From Candidatus Thorarchaeota archaeon (lineage in GTDB: Archaea; Asgardarchaeota; Thorarchaeia; Thorarchaeales; Thorarchaeaceae), in contig JAEOTX010000248.1 of the NCBI GenBank assembly GCA_016839605.1, forward strand, positions 1-34,526: a stretch of DNA of 34,526 bases, given 5' to 3'. The notes beneath the pieces were generated by a model. The model was not told where the DNA came from, made no database searches, and saw only the letters and a program-made list of their open reading frames with translations. How positions within the stretch are numbered: position 1 is the first letter of the stretch; each line of letters starts with the position of its first letter. The position numbers were made by a program, and so were the translations under genes. Of this stretch, positions 24,509 through 32,620 are shown one piece after another.

Positions 24509-25936
24509 CTAACTTGAACCTCCAAAAGTAATTCCGCCCTTCAAGAAACGAATGTTTGGACCTCCAGCTGCAACAAATGCCTCCTGTCCCTTTCCACATC
24601 TTCCTAATTCAAAGGGGAAGTCCTCGTTAGCAACACCTTCTATTTTGAAGAGAGAGTCAGTTGCTATTCCTGAAATAGACAAGTCTGTCACTGGCTTACC
24701 AAGCTCTCCATTAACAATCTCGTAGGCTTCCTGAATTCCAACTTGGAAGGATGCATTCATCTGGGCTTGTCCACCTCTGAAGTCTGCACAATAGTAGCCG
24801 AACTCAATTCCCTCAAACATCTCATCAGGATTATAGTCACCTCTCTCAAAGAGAGTGTTCCTCATCCGTATGATTGGTGGATGAAGATAACTCTCAGCTC
24901 TTGCATTTCCTGTGACTCGCTGACCGATTTTCGCAGCATATTCTCTGTTCGTCATCAGTTCTGTCAACACTGAGTCTTTGATGATCTCAACTCGAGATGC
25001 CAATGAAGCCTCATCATCATACTTTGACGTGCCCAGGTTGCCTTCATCAACTCCATTGTCAGTCATACTGACTCCTTCTGCGGCCACAACCTCTCCTACC
25101 TTGCCATTAAACGAGCTTTGGACTGTCAGGTCTGCTTCAGCAAGATGGCCCAAAGCCTCATGCGCCAGAACTCCAATAACGCGAGGGCCTAGAACGCATG
25201 GGAAGGAACCACCCTTAGCTGGAATGCCTTCAAGTTGGAGCTTGACACGTTTTGCAGCTTCCAGACCTATGACTTCTGGAGTTGCAACTTTCTCCAAGTA
25301 CTCCCAGCCGCTCTTTGTGGATGCGTCTTCATAGCGAGCAGCGCTAAGGCGTGTACCATCCTTACCTGTAACCCAAGGATAACTCCACACCAAGACAACA
25401 TCCGTTTGAATTCTAGAGCCGTCGGAGGTCATCAGGTATTTCTTTCCAGAAGCAGTCCTTATCTTCACTGTGACTGCTGTGATCCGCGAGTCAAAATCAC
25501 GGATTTCTTTCGTCATATCCTGCATATACTGTAGCTTCTCTTCTATCGGAACATGACGCGGATCACGTTTCACATCGAAATCTAGTACATCCTCATGCGC
25601 TTTTGTTTCTGCGAGAACGATTGGCTCTCGTCGTGTGATGGCCGCAGCCCTAGCCATTGAGTAGGCATCTTTGACTGCATTATCAAGTCCATTCAAATCA
25701 CTCGTAGTAACGAATCCCCACGCACCATCAGCGAGAACCCTCACAGCAACTCCCTGCTCAAGCCTCTGTGTTAGCGCGCTTACTCGACCGTCATCCATCT
25801 GAATATATTCGATGAAGCCAGATTCCCCTCGGAGTTCCACATAACTTGCTCCAAGGCCGCTTCCAATTTCTAGAGCACTCTCTAATTTCTCAAACAACGT
25901 AGTATCAACCCTGCAGAGTGGCTTTGTATGCCACAT
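24509..25936 (-). CDS. tldD: Metalloprotease TldD
   Basis: Catalytic, zinc-binding subunit of the TldD/TldE peptidase, cytosolic. The 475-residue ORF has the metal motif 'LAHEALGHLAEADL' (His259, Glu260, His264) and the third ligand candidate Cys447 in 'GRCGKGQEAF'. Length fits the family. The start is uncertain. The track's ATG (25936) has no Shine-Dalgarno, and a TATA-like CTTATTA lies so close upstream (about 25947-25952) that transcription might begin downstream of it. A TTG at 25897 would give 'FEKLESALEIGSGLGASYVELR', the usual archaeal TldD N-terminus, with a weak GGTTGAT upstream. First gene of the tldD-pmbA operon; divergent from the TPR gene. Confidence 0.95.
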   Translation of the reverse strand: MWHTKPLCRVDTTLFEKLESALEIGSGLGASYVELRGESGFIEYIQMDDGRVSALTQRLEQGVAVRVLADGAWGFVTTSDLNGLDNAVKDAYSMARAAAITRREPIVLAETKAHEDVLDFDVKRDPRHVPIEEKLQYMQDMTKEIRDFDSRITAVTVKIRTASGKKYLMTSDGSRIQTDVVLVWSYPWVTGKDGTRLSAARYEDASTKSGWEYLEKVATPEVIGLEAAKRVKLQLEGIPAKGGSFPCVLGPRVIGVLAHEALGHLAEADLTVQSSFNGKVGEVVAAEGVSMTDNGVDEGNLGTSKYDDEASLASRVEIIKDSVLTELMTNREYAAKIGQRVTGNARAESYLHPPIIRMRNTLFERGDYNPDEMFEGIEFGYYCADFRGGQAQMNASFQVGIQEAYEIVNGELGKPVTDLSISGIATDSLFKIEGVANEDFPFELGRCGKGQEAFVAAGGPNIRFLKGGITFGGSS

Positions 25937-26026
25937 CTGATTTGTCTAATAAGCTTACGATATCTGCCATAGGTTAACCACAAGACCCAATACAGGAGCT
26001 GAAACGAGGTTGGATGTGATTGTGCG

Positions 26027-28051
26027 TTGAGTCGGAGTGGAATACCACTAGAGTTTGCTCATTTAATTAATGAGAAGTCCATTCCTTGGGATTCGATAAT
26101 CAAGGCTTCAAAGAAGAGAGCCAAGAAGACACCTTTTGAGGCGTTCACTGATACCGCAATTTCCTTCGCGTCTAAAGAAACAATGAAAGATGACCCCAAA
26201 CCCATGATTATCGCTCTCGGTGTTGAAGCATGTTTGGACCGAGGGCGAATGGAGGAAGCTGTGTTTCTCTCTGCTGACTCGATGGATCCAAATGTTCTAG
26301 GTTTGCGTGCAATGGCACTGTTTGCAATTTCAGACATAGAAGGTCTTAGAGAGACCCTCTCTACGATGGAATCTGAAGTCAACGAGAAATCTCCACCATC
26401 AGATCAAGTTCGTCTCAGCACAATTAAGGTCCTCCTTGCAGCGGCAGAAAGGGATACAAGTGTAATCATGTGCGTCATGGAATTTGACAATCTGCTTGAG
26501 ATGCATCCAGAGCAAGTTGAGGAACCACTTACTGAAACCATGTTCACTCTGTATGTAGTTGGGTCGCTATTGCGCGAGGTTGGCGAGGCAAAGAGGGCAG
26601 AGAGGATAGCAGATACATTAGGAGAAATGGCCAAATCGAAGGGTCATAGAATGTATCTTGCTATTGTGGAGAATCTAAGAGGAAACATCAACTTGTTCAC
26701 GGGAGACTACACTATTGCAGAGAAACACTATCAGAACTACTTGAAAATGAGTGAAGAACTCTCGAATAAACTTGGCATGGCTATGGCACTCAATAACTTA
26801 GGAACATTGAAACTCAGCTCACTAATGTTGGAAGAAGCACTAGAGCATCTTGAGAAGGCCAATGCCCTGATGGATATGGATGCTGCGAAGATATCTTCAC
26901 TCGCGAATCTAGGTCAGCTGTGTACCACCTTGGGTCAATTCGATCAGGCGGAAGACTATCTCAAGGAAGCAATCAAGCTTGAGAGAAGAATTAGCAGGGG
27001 TGTCGTAGAGGTATTTGCTTGGTATACAATCCTACTGTCCAAAATTGACAGACAATCCGAAGCTGCAGAATATTTGGAAAGAACTCGGAAAATGGTTGAA
27101 GGCTCAGAGAAGCCAATTCAAAGGGGAGTCTATCTGGTCGCACGAGCAGCCCATGAATCATCACTAAACAAGCATGAGAAAGCCGCTTCGACACTAGAAG
27201 AACTTCTCAAGCTTGCAAAGGACAACAACCTGTTCGAGATGCTCATAGAAGCGGAACTTGAACTTGCGCGGACACATCTGACAATCTACAGGACCTCCCA
27301 TAACTCCGAGGAACTCTCCAAGGCTGCGTATCATCTAGATGATCTCATTCAGATTGCAAAGGACCAGGGTTTACTCCATCTAACTGCCGAAGCACTCCTG
27401 CTGAGAAGCGATATACTCCTCATTGGCGGACAGGAATCAGAGGCTAGAAGTGACCTAGACAGAGCCAATGGTATTGCAACATCTGTTGAAGATCCACGTC
27501 TATTGGATGAAGTCAAGCACCGCAAAGCAAGAGCTGCTGAACCAGCGAATGTACCTAGAGTCCTTAACGAAGTGGCATTCGAAAAATCGATGGGGAGAGT
27601 TTCAGGATTCAAGCCTGTGAGGAATCTGCAGGAGATTCCCATGCCATCAATACATATGCTTCTTGTATTGGACCGCCGCTCTGGGCTTACTGAATATGTG
27701 CACTATTTTGACCAGAATCTCGAGATGGATAGCACAATGGTGAGTGGATTTATCTCTGCAATTTCCTCATTCACAGGAGAATTCATGGGGGGAACCGGAC
27801 TTCTTAGATCAATCAATCATGAGGGCTCAACCATAATGCTTGAACACACCAAACCCCGCATCGTAGCTATGATAGTTGAGAACGAAACTTTTGATATCAG
27901 GTATCTCCTTCATGGATTTGCAGAGAAGTTCAACGAGGTGTTTCCCACTGCTAAGGAAGGAGATGGAATTGCGCCAGATGACTACAAAGGAGCAGAGAAG
28001 ATTGTCAAAGACTTCTTCTTGGACGAACGGTTGGCATCCAACAATCCATAA
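26027..28051 (+). CDS. TPR-repeat protein with C-terminal longin-like domain
   Basis: A 674-residue soluble protein. The first 190 residues are helical; about 200-490 holds tetratricopeptide repeats (for example 'AMALNNLGTLKLSSLMLEEALEHLEKANAL', 'ASLANLGQLCTTLGQFDQAEDYL' style units), a protein-interaction scaffold. Residues about 539-655 form a distinct alpha/beta domain starting 'IHMLLVLDRRSGLTEYVHYF', then 'MVSGFISAISSFTGEFMGG' and 'RIVAMIVENETFDIRYLLHGF'. This strand-hairpin-helix-strand-helix pattern resembles longin/roadblock-type domains common in Asgard archaea. The start is TTG: no earlier start is in frame and GGATGTGAT, one base from the ideal Shine-Dalgarno, lies six bases before it. 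Probably an adaptor, possibly for a small GTPase; partners are not visible in the sequence. Confidence 0.85.
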   Translation: MSRSGIPLEFAHLINEKSIPWDSIIKASKKRAKKTPFEAFTDTAISFASKETMKDDPKPMIIALGVEACLDRGRMEEAVFLSADSMDPNVLGLRAMALFAISDIEGLRETLSTMESEVNEKSPPSDQVRLSTIKVLLAAAERDTSVIMCVMEFDNLLEMHPEQVEEPLTETMFTLYVVGSLLREVGEAKRAERIADTLGEMAKSKGHRMYLAIVENLRGNINLFTGDYTIAEKHYQNYLKMSEELSNKLGMAMALNNLGTLKLSSLMLEEALEHLEKANALMDMDAAKISSLANLGQLCTTLGQFDQAEDYLKEAIKLERRISRGVVEVFAWYTILLSKIDRQSEAAEYLERTRKMVEGSEKPIQRGVYLVARAAHESSLNKHEKAASTLEELLKLAKDNNLFEMLIEAELELARTHLTIYRTSHNSEELSKAAYHLDDLIQIAKDQGLLHLTAEALLLRSDILLIGGQESEARSDLDRANGIATSVEDPRLLDEVKHRKARAAEPANVPRVLNEVAFEKSMGRVSGFKPVRNLQEIPMPSIHMLLVLDRRSGLTEYVHYFDQNLEMDSTMVSGFISAISSFTGEFMGGTGLLRSINHEGSTIMLEHTKPRIVAMIVENETFDIRYLLHGFAEKFNEVFPTAKEGDGIAPDDYKGAEKIVKDFFLDERLASNNP

Positions 28052-28067
28052 GATGCTATTGCCAGCG

Positions 28068-28074
28068 CTTATAA
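28068..28074 (+). promoter_or_regulatory. TATA box of the GTPBP1-like gene
   Basis: CTTATAA in the 62-base gap between the TPR gene and the GTPase gene is a near-ideal archaeal TATA element. Transcription would start near 28098, leaving a short leader with CGGTGT before the ATG at 28114. The GTPase can therefore be expressed independently of the TPR gene. Confidence 0.5.
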
Positions 28075-28113
28075 CAACATCTAGCAACAGAGGGAATACT
28101 CGGTGTATCCTGT

Positions 28114-29778
28114 ATGACATCAGTTGAGGAAATTGGAGAAATACTTCGCAAGGGAGAAGCTCGCAATATGGAGTTTAAGCGGAGTCTCACGAGAATGGAC
28201 CTCAAATCTGATCGTCGCCAGAAACTAGTTACTCGAATAAGATACATGACATGTGAAACTCCTTTTGAAGGGTTGTTGCTGGTCGGGATTGAAGACCTCG
28301 CTGGGAAGAATTGGGAGGTCTATGGACTAACTGAGGCCCAGATCAGGACTGCCGAGGACGTACTCGTAGACATATGCGCTGAAGCTGAGGTCGAGATTGT
28401 CGAAGAAGAGAGAATTGAAACGGATCAAGGGCTGGTTGGCAAATACCTCCTCAAGAGGATAGCAGCCCTTGAAGTAAAGGAAACATGTTCATTCAATGTG
28501 GCAGGACGGGTGAATTCAGGTAAATCGACACTCATCGGGTCACTAGTAACAGGATCACCTGACAATGGCTCCGGAAAATCTCGTTCATTCCTTCTTACGC
28601 ACCCCCAGGAAATCACTCGTGGTCAGACCGCTGATATCCACCTCGCATTCATGGGATTCACCAAAGATGGAGAAACCATTCATCTTGATAATCCAAGGAA
28701 TAAGGAGGAGGCTGCAAGGGTGCTGGATGCATCAGCGAGGATTCTCACATTCTTTGATGCACCAGGACATCAAGAATACAGTAAGACAATGATAAGGAGC
28801 ATTCTAGGAGCTGATGCTCAATACGGGCTTGTCCTTGTTCCCGGCCCGGAAGAGGCTAGTCTGATTCAGAGTGAAGAAGGTAAGACCGGGCTCAGACGGC
28901 TGGATGACATAACCCGTGAACATCTCATTCTGATGGCAAATCAAGAAGCTCCCTTCATTGTCGTTATATCGAAGGTGGATAGAACAAATTCCAGTGATTT
29001 AGCACTCGTCAATGAAGTTGTCAGAAACACGCTCAGAGAGATTGGCAAAATCCCAGTGAGCCTGAAAGAAGTCGATGAGATAGACACATTGGTGAGCGAG
29101 ATTGAGCATAGAGTTGTGGTACCGGTGATTGAAATTGCTTCTACGGAAGAAGAGTCCCTTGCCCTTCTCACGGATCTTTTGCAGAAACTACCCTCAAACT
29201 CAAAGAAGGTAGACTTGACAAAACCTGCTCGTGCTTATGTTGACAAGGTGTATCGCGGCATTCGAGGCACAAATGCTGTAATTACTGGCACAGTAAAGGC
29301 AGGTGTATTCAAAAAAGGACAGAGTGTAATCATTGGCCCAGATGAGAATGGAAGCATGCAGGAAGGCAGGCTATTCAGCATTGAGATGTTCAAGAAGAGA
29401 ATTGGCTCGGTCCGCGCTGGAGACCTCTTTGGGTTCGATATCAAGGACGTTGACAAACATGACGTGAGAAGAGGCCAGGTAGTGGCAGACCCTGATGATT
29501 CCATCAAGAGCTGTAGATCTTTTGAGGCGAACATTGTTGTCACAAGGCACCCAACAAGAATCGCGGTAGGCTATTCACCAGTCCTTCAATGTCATACGAT
29601 TCAGCACACTGTAGTGTTGAAACGCATCTATGACGCCGAATATCTCACGGTAGGGGATTTTGCTCGTGTCAGATTAGAATTCATGTCGTACCCAGAGCCG
29701 ATTGAGTTGGGGGATAAGATTGTCCTACGAGAAGCAAACACAAGAGCGATTGGAACAGTCGTCGAGATTACTTCTTAG
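28114..29778 (+). CDS. GTPBP1-like translational GTPase with AlbA/Schlafen-like N-terminal region
   Basis: EF-Tu-superfamily GTPase of 554 residues. P-loop 'GRVNSGKST' (131-139), switch I Thr within 'EITRGQTADIH' (167-177), 'DAPGH' (215-219) and the guanine motif 'SKVD' (286-289; NKxD is commoner, TKxD occurs in GTPBP1). Two beta-barrel domains follow, with 'FKKRIGSVRAGDLFGFDIK', 'HPTRIAVGYSPVLQCHTIQ' and 'KIVLREANTRAIGTV', which line up with eukaryotic GTPBP1/2. These factors act on ribosomes and in mRNA surveillance in eukaryotes; the archaeal role is not settled. The first 115 residues ('GEARNMEFKRSLTR ... FEGLLLVGIED') resemble AlbA_2/Schlafen-type domains. It has its own TATA box and ATG at 28114; its stop overlaps the convergent gene by 11 bases. 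Confidence 0.88.
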   Translation: MTSVEEIGEILRKGEARNMEFKRSLTRMDLKSDRRQKLVTRIRYMTCETPFEGLLLVGIEDLAGKNWEVYGLTEAQIRTAEDVLVDICAEAEVEIVEEERIETDQGLVGKYLLKRIAALEVKETCSFNVAGRVNSGKSTLIGSLVTGSPDNGSGKSRSFLLTHPQEITRGQTADIHLAFMGFTKDGETIHLDNPRNKEEAARVLDASARILTFFDAPGHQEYSKTMIRSILGADAQYGLVLVPGPEEASLIQSEEGKTGLRRLDDITREHLILMANQEAPFIVVISKVDRTNSSDLALVNEVVRNTLREIGKIPVSLKEVDEIDTLVSEIEHRVVVPVIEIASTEEESLALLTDLLQKLPSNSKKVDLTKPARAYVDKVYRGIRGTNAVITGTVKAGVFKKGQSVIIGPDENGSMQEGRLFSIEMFKKRIGSVRAGDLFGFDIKDVDKHDVRRGQVVADPDDSIKSCRSFEANIVVTRHPTRIAVGYSPVLQCHTIQHTVVLKRIYDAEYLTVGDFARVRLEFMSYPEPIELGDKIVLREANTRAIGTVVEITS

Positions 29779-31462
29779 ACTTCCCCTCACTCCAAATCAG
29801 CATCTCAGAACTCTCGGGGAACTTATCCTCAGAACGTATCAGTCTTCTTGATGATTTTGCTCTGATAACAGGCCAGACAGCGACTTCATTTTCAGATGCA
29901 CTAGCCAACACCATTTGCCTCCATGATGAAGGCGAGGTCACTAGCGCGTAGCTATTTGCTCCAGCATGAAAGATTGTAGATTCAATACTGAAGGAAGCAG
30001 CTTCAACAAGCCGATCATATTCTCCTTGAAGTAGTAAGTTTGGACATAGGCCAGCGTGATTGAAATCAGGCAGGAGAGCAACACTGCCAGTCTTGACCAA
30101 TGAGTCCATTCTCTGGGGAGACCCAACAAGTGTGTCAGAGAGAATCTTAAGACTCCCGCTTATTAGCCGCTCAAGAACTGCGTTCTCGGCAGCATTAACT
30201 TGCTTATTCGAGAATTCAATACTTGCTTGAAACGTGTTTTTTCTCTTATCCTTAACACCGATCTTCTTCAGGACCCAAGAGAGAATATCGTTACCCTTAC
30301 TCAGCACGCCTCCTGATTTGGGGAAAATATCCTCAAGATTCAGCGAATACACAATACGACTTAGGGGATTCTCATTTCCCTCCGTAATTGCAAGAAGTCG
30401 TTGTTCCGCACCTTCGAGATATTCTATCAACAGCCATGGTTCATCTTTTGACCTGCCCTCGCTAATTGATAGCGTTAAGCCCAACGATGATGGATCACAT
30501 AGTGCTCTCGGTGCAAGGTGGATTGATTCTAAAATGTGACGTTTTGATGCCAGTCTTCTGGGTTTCAAGAGGCTTTTGCAGAAGCCTTGAATGGTGAGCT
30601 GCTCCTCCGTTCCGAGCGAAACTTCGATAGTATCGTGGATTTCACTCAATGCTCGTCTCCATTTATCCTCTGATAGTTCTGGAGCTCTTTCTACAAGGTC
30701 CAAAATCCTTGCAAACCCACGCCAAGAATATGAATCCGAGTGCTTGGACAAGTGGTTGACAATAGGCAGGTAGGAGGTTTCTTTGGTTCTCTTTATCCAG
30801 ATGGCTAGCCACTCAGCTCTCTTTGGTCCTTCAAGTGAAGCGAGAGCAATAGCGTTTCCTATTGAAGCGCTGAAATCCGAATTTCTTTTATCAACATCAA
30901 GAAGCTGAAGAACACTTGCTCGAGTGATAAGACCATCGCGCCATTTCGACTCAAGTATGCCCTGCTCAAACACTAAAGCGCCGTCATCCTCTGAAAATAG
31001 CCCAAATCCCTGACTGGTGCCTATGGCTGATTCTCGTGTAACAAAGATGACCGGGAATTCTGGTTCCTTCCTACCTAGAAACCTCACAATTCGTTTCAGA
31101 GTCTTGGACAGATCTTGCCTAAGCTCCTCTGTGGCCTCAATTCGGAGTTCCTCTTTGGTAAGAGGTCGTGGCTTTTCGAACTTAGCTACTAGTTTTGAAG
31201 TCTTGCGGACTTTCCCATACTGTTCGACGTCAATATTCTCCCCAATGAGCATATTACCTGCAGAATTGAAGAAGTACACCCGAACTCGGTCTCTACTAAT
31301 GACAGCAACCAGAAATGCGATTCCTTTTAGCTTTGAGAAATGCTTCCTCATCGTTGAAGCTTTCACACGAAGAACTTCAACAGCAGAAGCTCCAGTTTCA
31401 CGGAATTGCCTTTGCCCGAACAACGCTATTTCTTTTGGCACATCGCGGGCGCTACGTGACAT
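29768..31462 (-). CDS. Large soluble protein of unknown function
   Basis: A 564-residue protein without signal peptide, membrane helix or known motif. The N-terminal third is mixed alpha/beta ('IAFLVAVISRDRVRVYFFNSAGN', 'EFPVIFVTRESAIGTSQGFG'); the middle (about 175-330) is helical, with the look of solenoid repeats ('YLPIVNHLSKHSDSYSWRGFARILDLVE'). The C-terminus is mixed again ('SVALLPDFNHAGLCPNLLLQGEYD'). It does not match any family I can name and may be lineage-restricted. The ATG at 31462 has a GGTGGTC Shine-Dalgarno, and a TATA-like CTTATCAG lies about 40 bases upstream, so it is probably expressed from its own promoter. Its end overlaps the GTPase gene by 11 bases. Confidence 0.75.
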   Translation of the reverse strand: MSRSARDVPKEIALFGQRQFRETGASAVEVLRVKASTMRKHFSKLKGIAFLVAVISRDRVRVYFFNSAGNMLIGENIDVEQYGKVRKTSKLVAKFEKPRPLTKEELRIEATEELRQDLSKTLKRIVRFLGRKEPEFPVIFVTRESAIGTSQGFGLFSEDDGALVFEQGILESKWRDGLITRASVLQLLDVDKRNSDFSASIGNAIALASLEGPKRAEWLAIWIKRTKETSYLPIVNHLSKHSDSYSWRGFARILDLVERAPELSEDKWRRALSEIHDTIEVSLGTEEQLTIQGFCKSLLKPRRLASKRHILESIHLAPRALCDPSSLGLTLSISEGRSKDEPWLLIEYLEGAEQRLLAITEGNENPLSRIVYSLNLEDIFPKSGGVLSKGNDILSWVLKKIGVKDKRKNTFQASIEFSNKQVNAAENAVLERLISGSLKILSDTLVGSPQRMDSLVKTGSVALLPDFNHAGLCPNLLLQGEYDRLVEAASFSIESTIFHAGANSYALVTSPSSWRQMVLASASENEVAVWPVIRAKSSRRLIRSEDKFPESSEMLIWSEGKSKK

Positions 31463-31530
31463 AGATTGACCACCACAGCGTTTTCACACTTGCCCCGGTG
31501 CCTGATAAGATTGATTGCAGACTGAATGGA

Positions 31531-32034
31531 CTATGCTTCGACTGGTTCTATCTGCTGATCGTACATCGGCATTAGGATGTCCCTTGTAGGAGTTGTATTC
31601 ATCACAACATCCAGCACTTCGTCATTGCGCATTAGAATGCACCCTAGGAAGTTGTACATGAACTTGTCAAGTCGGATGTTCACTCCTCGCCGTGGCACTT
31701 GAGTAAGAAGCAGTACAATGCTGAAGTTGCCACGTGGAAGCTGATTCAAGATCCCGCGCTTCATGTCAGGTTCAAGCTCATCCTCGAGTTGGCGTGTCAT
31801 GACGCCTCGCTCCATGAAGTTGTAGCGAATTCTCTCAAAATCTCCGCTTGAGCTCTTTTTAGGTCGAATAAAAGATATGGAATATCCGAGTCGCTTCAAT
31901 GAGTTATAACCGATAAAAGTTCTAAAAAGTGGTGGACTTAGAGATTCAAGCTCCACTTTGCGCAATTCTACAGTTTCATCTTCTCTGCGTACTTTTAGGT
32001 TCAACCACACACACTCCGTAGAGATAGGTCCCAC
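31531..32034 (-). CDS. Protein of unknown function, probably leaderless GTG start
   Basis: A 167-residue soluble protein, rich in Arg and acidic residues, mixed alpha/beta ('GNFSIVLLLTQVPRRGVNIRLDKFMYNFLGCILM'). No family is recognised. The frame opens after a TAG at 32055, and the first start is GTG at 32034. A TATA box TTTTAAATAG (32062-32053) is centred about 24 bases from that GTG, so the transcript should begin at or next to the start codon (leaderless). There is accordingly no Shine-Dalgarno. Confidence 0.7.
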   Translation of the reverse strand: MGPISTECVWLNLKVRREDETVELRKVELESLSPPLFRTFIGYNSLKRLGYSISFIRPKKSSSGDFERIRYNFMERGVMTRQLEDELEPDMKRGILNQLPRGNFSIVLLLTQVPRRGVNIRLDKFMYNFLGCILMRNDEVLDVVMNTTPTRDILMPMYDQQIEPVEA

Positions 32035-32052
32035 ATTTAGAACTAATAGAAG

Positions 32053-32062
32053 CTATTTAAAA
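32053..32062 (-). promoter_or_regulatory. TATA box for a leaderless transcript
   Basis: TTTTAAATAG on the minus strand, about 24 bases before the GTG at 32034. This is the spacing expected when the start codon is at the 5' end of the mRNA. Confidence 0.55.
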
Positions 32063-32074
32063 CGTTATGAGAAA

Positions 32075-32620
32075 CTACTCCGCGAATGCCCCTTCGCGCC
32101 TTAGGAGTTCTATCTTCTTTTTAATGCCAAGACCATATCCACCAAGACCCTGAGATGAAATGACCCTGTGGCACGGGACAAGAGGGTATAATCTGTTCGT
32201 TGCCATCACGTTGCCGACGAAGCGTGCAGCCCCTGGAAGTCCAGCTTTTCTAGCGACTTCACCATATGTAGCGGTTTCGCCACGCGGGATTGAAAGAGTT
32301 GCCAAAACTACCTGACGTTGCTTCTCAGTCATCTCGGATAGGTCTAGATCAATCTTGTTCAAATCAGAGACCTCAATTCCCTCTGCAATGTCAAAGACAG
32401 CATCTAGAACCTTGAGGTCTTCTTTCGAATCGCTCCGTTCATATGAACTCCCCTTTACGGCCCTTATTGCTTCAATGCAGCTCTTCCTAGGTAATGTCGT
32501 GGCGAAGAGTCCCGAGGATGAAAAGACACCAGCTAAGCATTTCCCATCTCGCTGTAGTACTGCAACTCTTTTCCCTTGCATGACTGGACCTTGGCAAGTA
32601 GCTATTTGTACTTCGCGCAT
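32075..32620 (-). CDS. ogt: Methylated-DNA--[protein]-cysteine S-methyltransferase (O6-alkylguanine repair)
   Basis: Suicide DNA-repair protein that moves alkyl groups from O6-alkylguanine (or O4-alkylthymine) onto its own cysteine. The 181 residues contain the active-site 'VPCHRVI' with Cys150, the helix-turn-helix 'TATYGEVARKAGLPGAARFVGN' with the arginine finger Arg133, and 'GLGGYGLGIKKKIELLRREG' at the C-terminus. All required residues are present. The start at 32620 makes it overlap the upstream gene by 19 bases. An in-frame ATG at 32581, with AGGT seven bases upstream, is an alternative that would remove 13 residues and the overlap. Co-transcription with the upstream toroid gene is likely. 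Confidence 0.95.
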   Translation of the reverse strand: MREVQIATCQGPVMQGKRVAVLQRDGKCLAGVFSSSGLFATTLPRKSCIEAIRAVKGSSYERSDSKEDLKVLDAVFDIAEGIEVSDLNKIDLDLSEMTEKQRQVVLATLSIPRGETATYGEVARKAGLPGAARFVGNVMATNRLYPLVPCHRVISSQGLGGYGLGIKKKIELLRREGAFAE

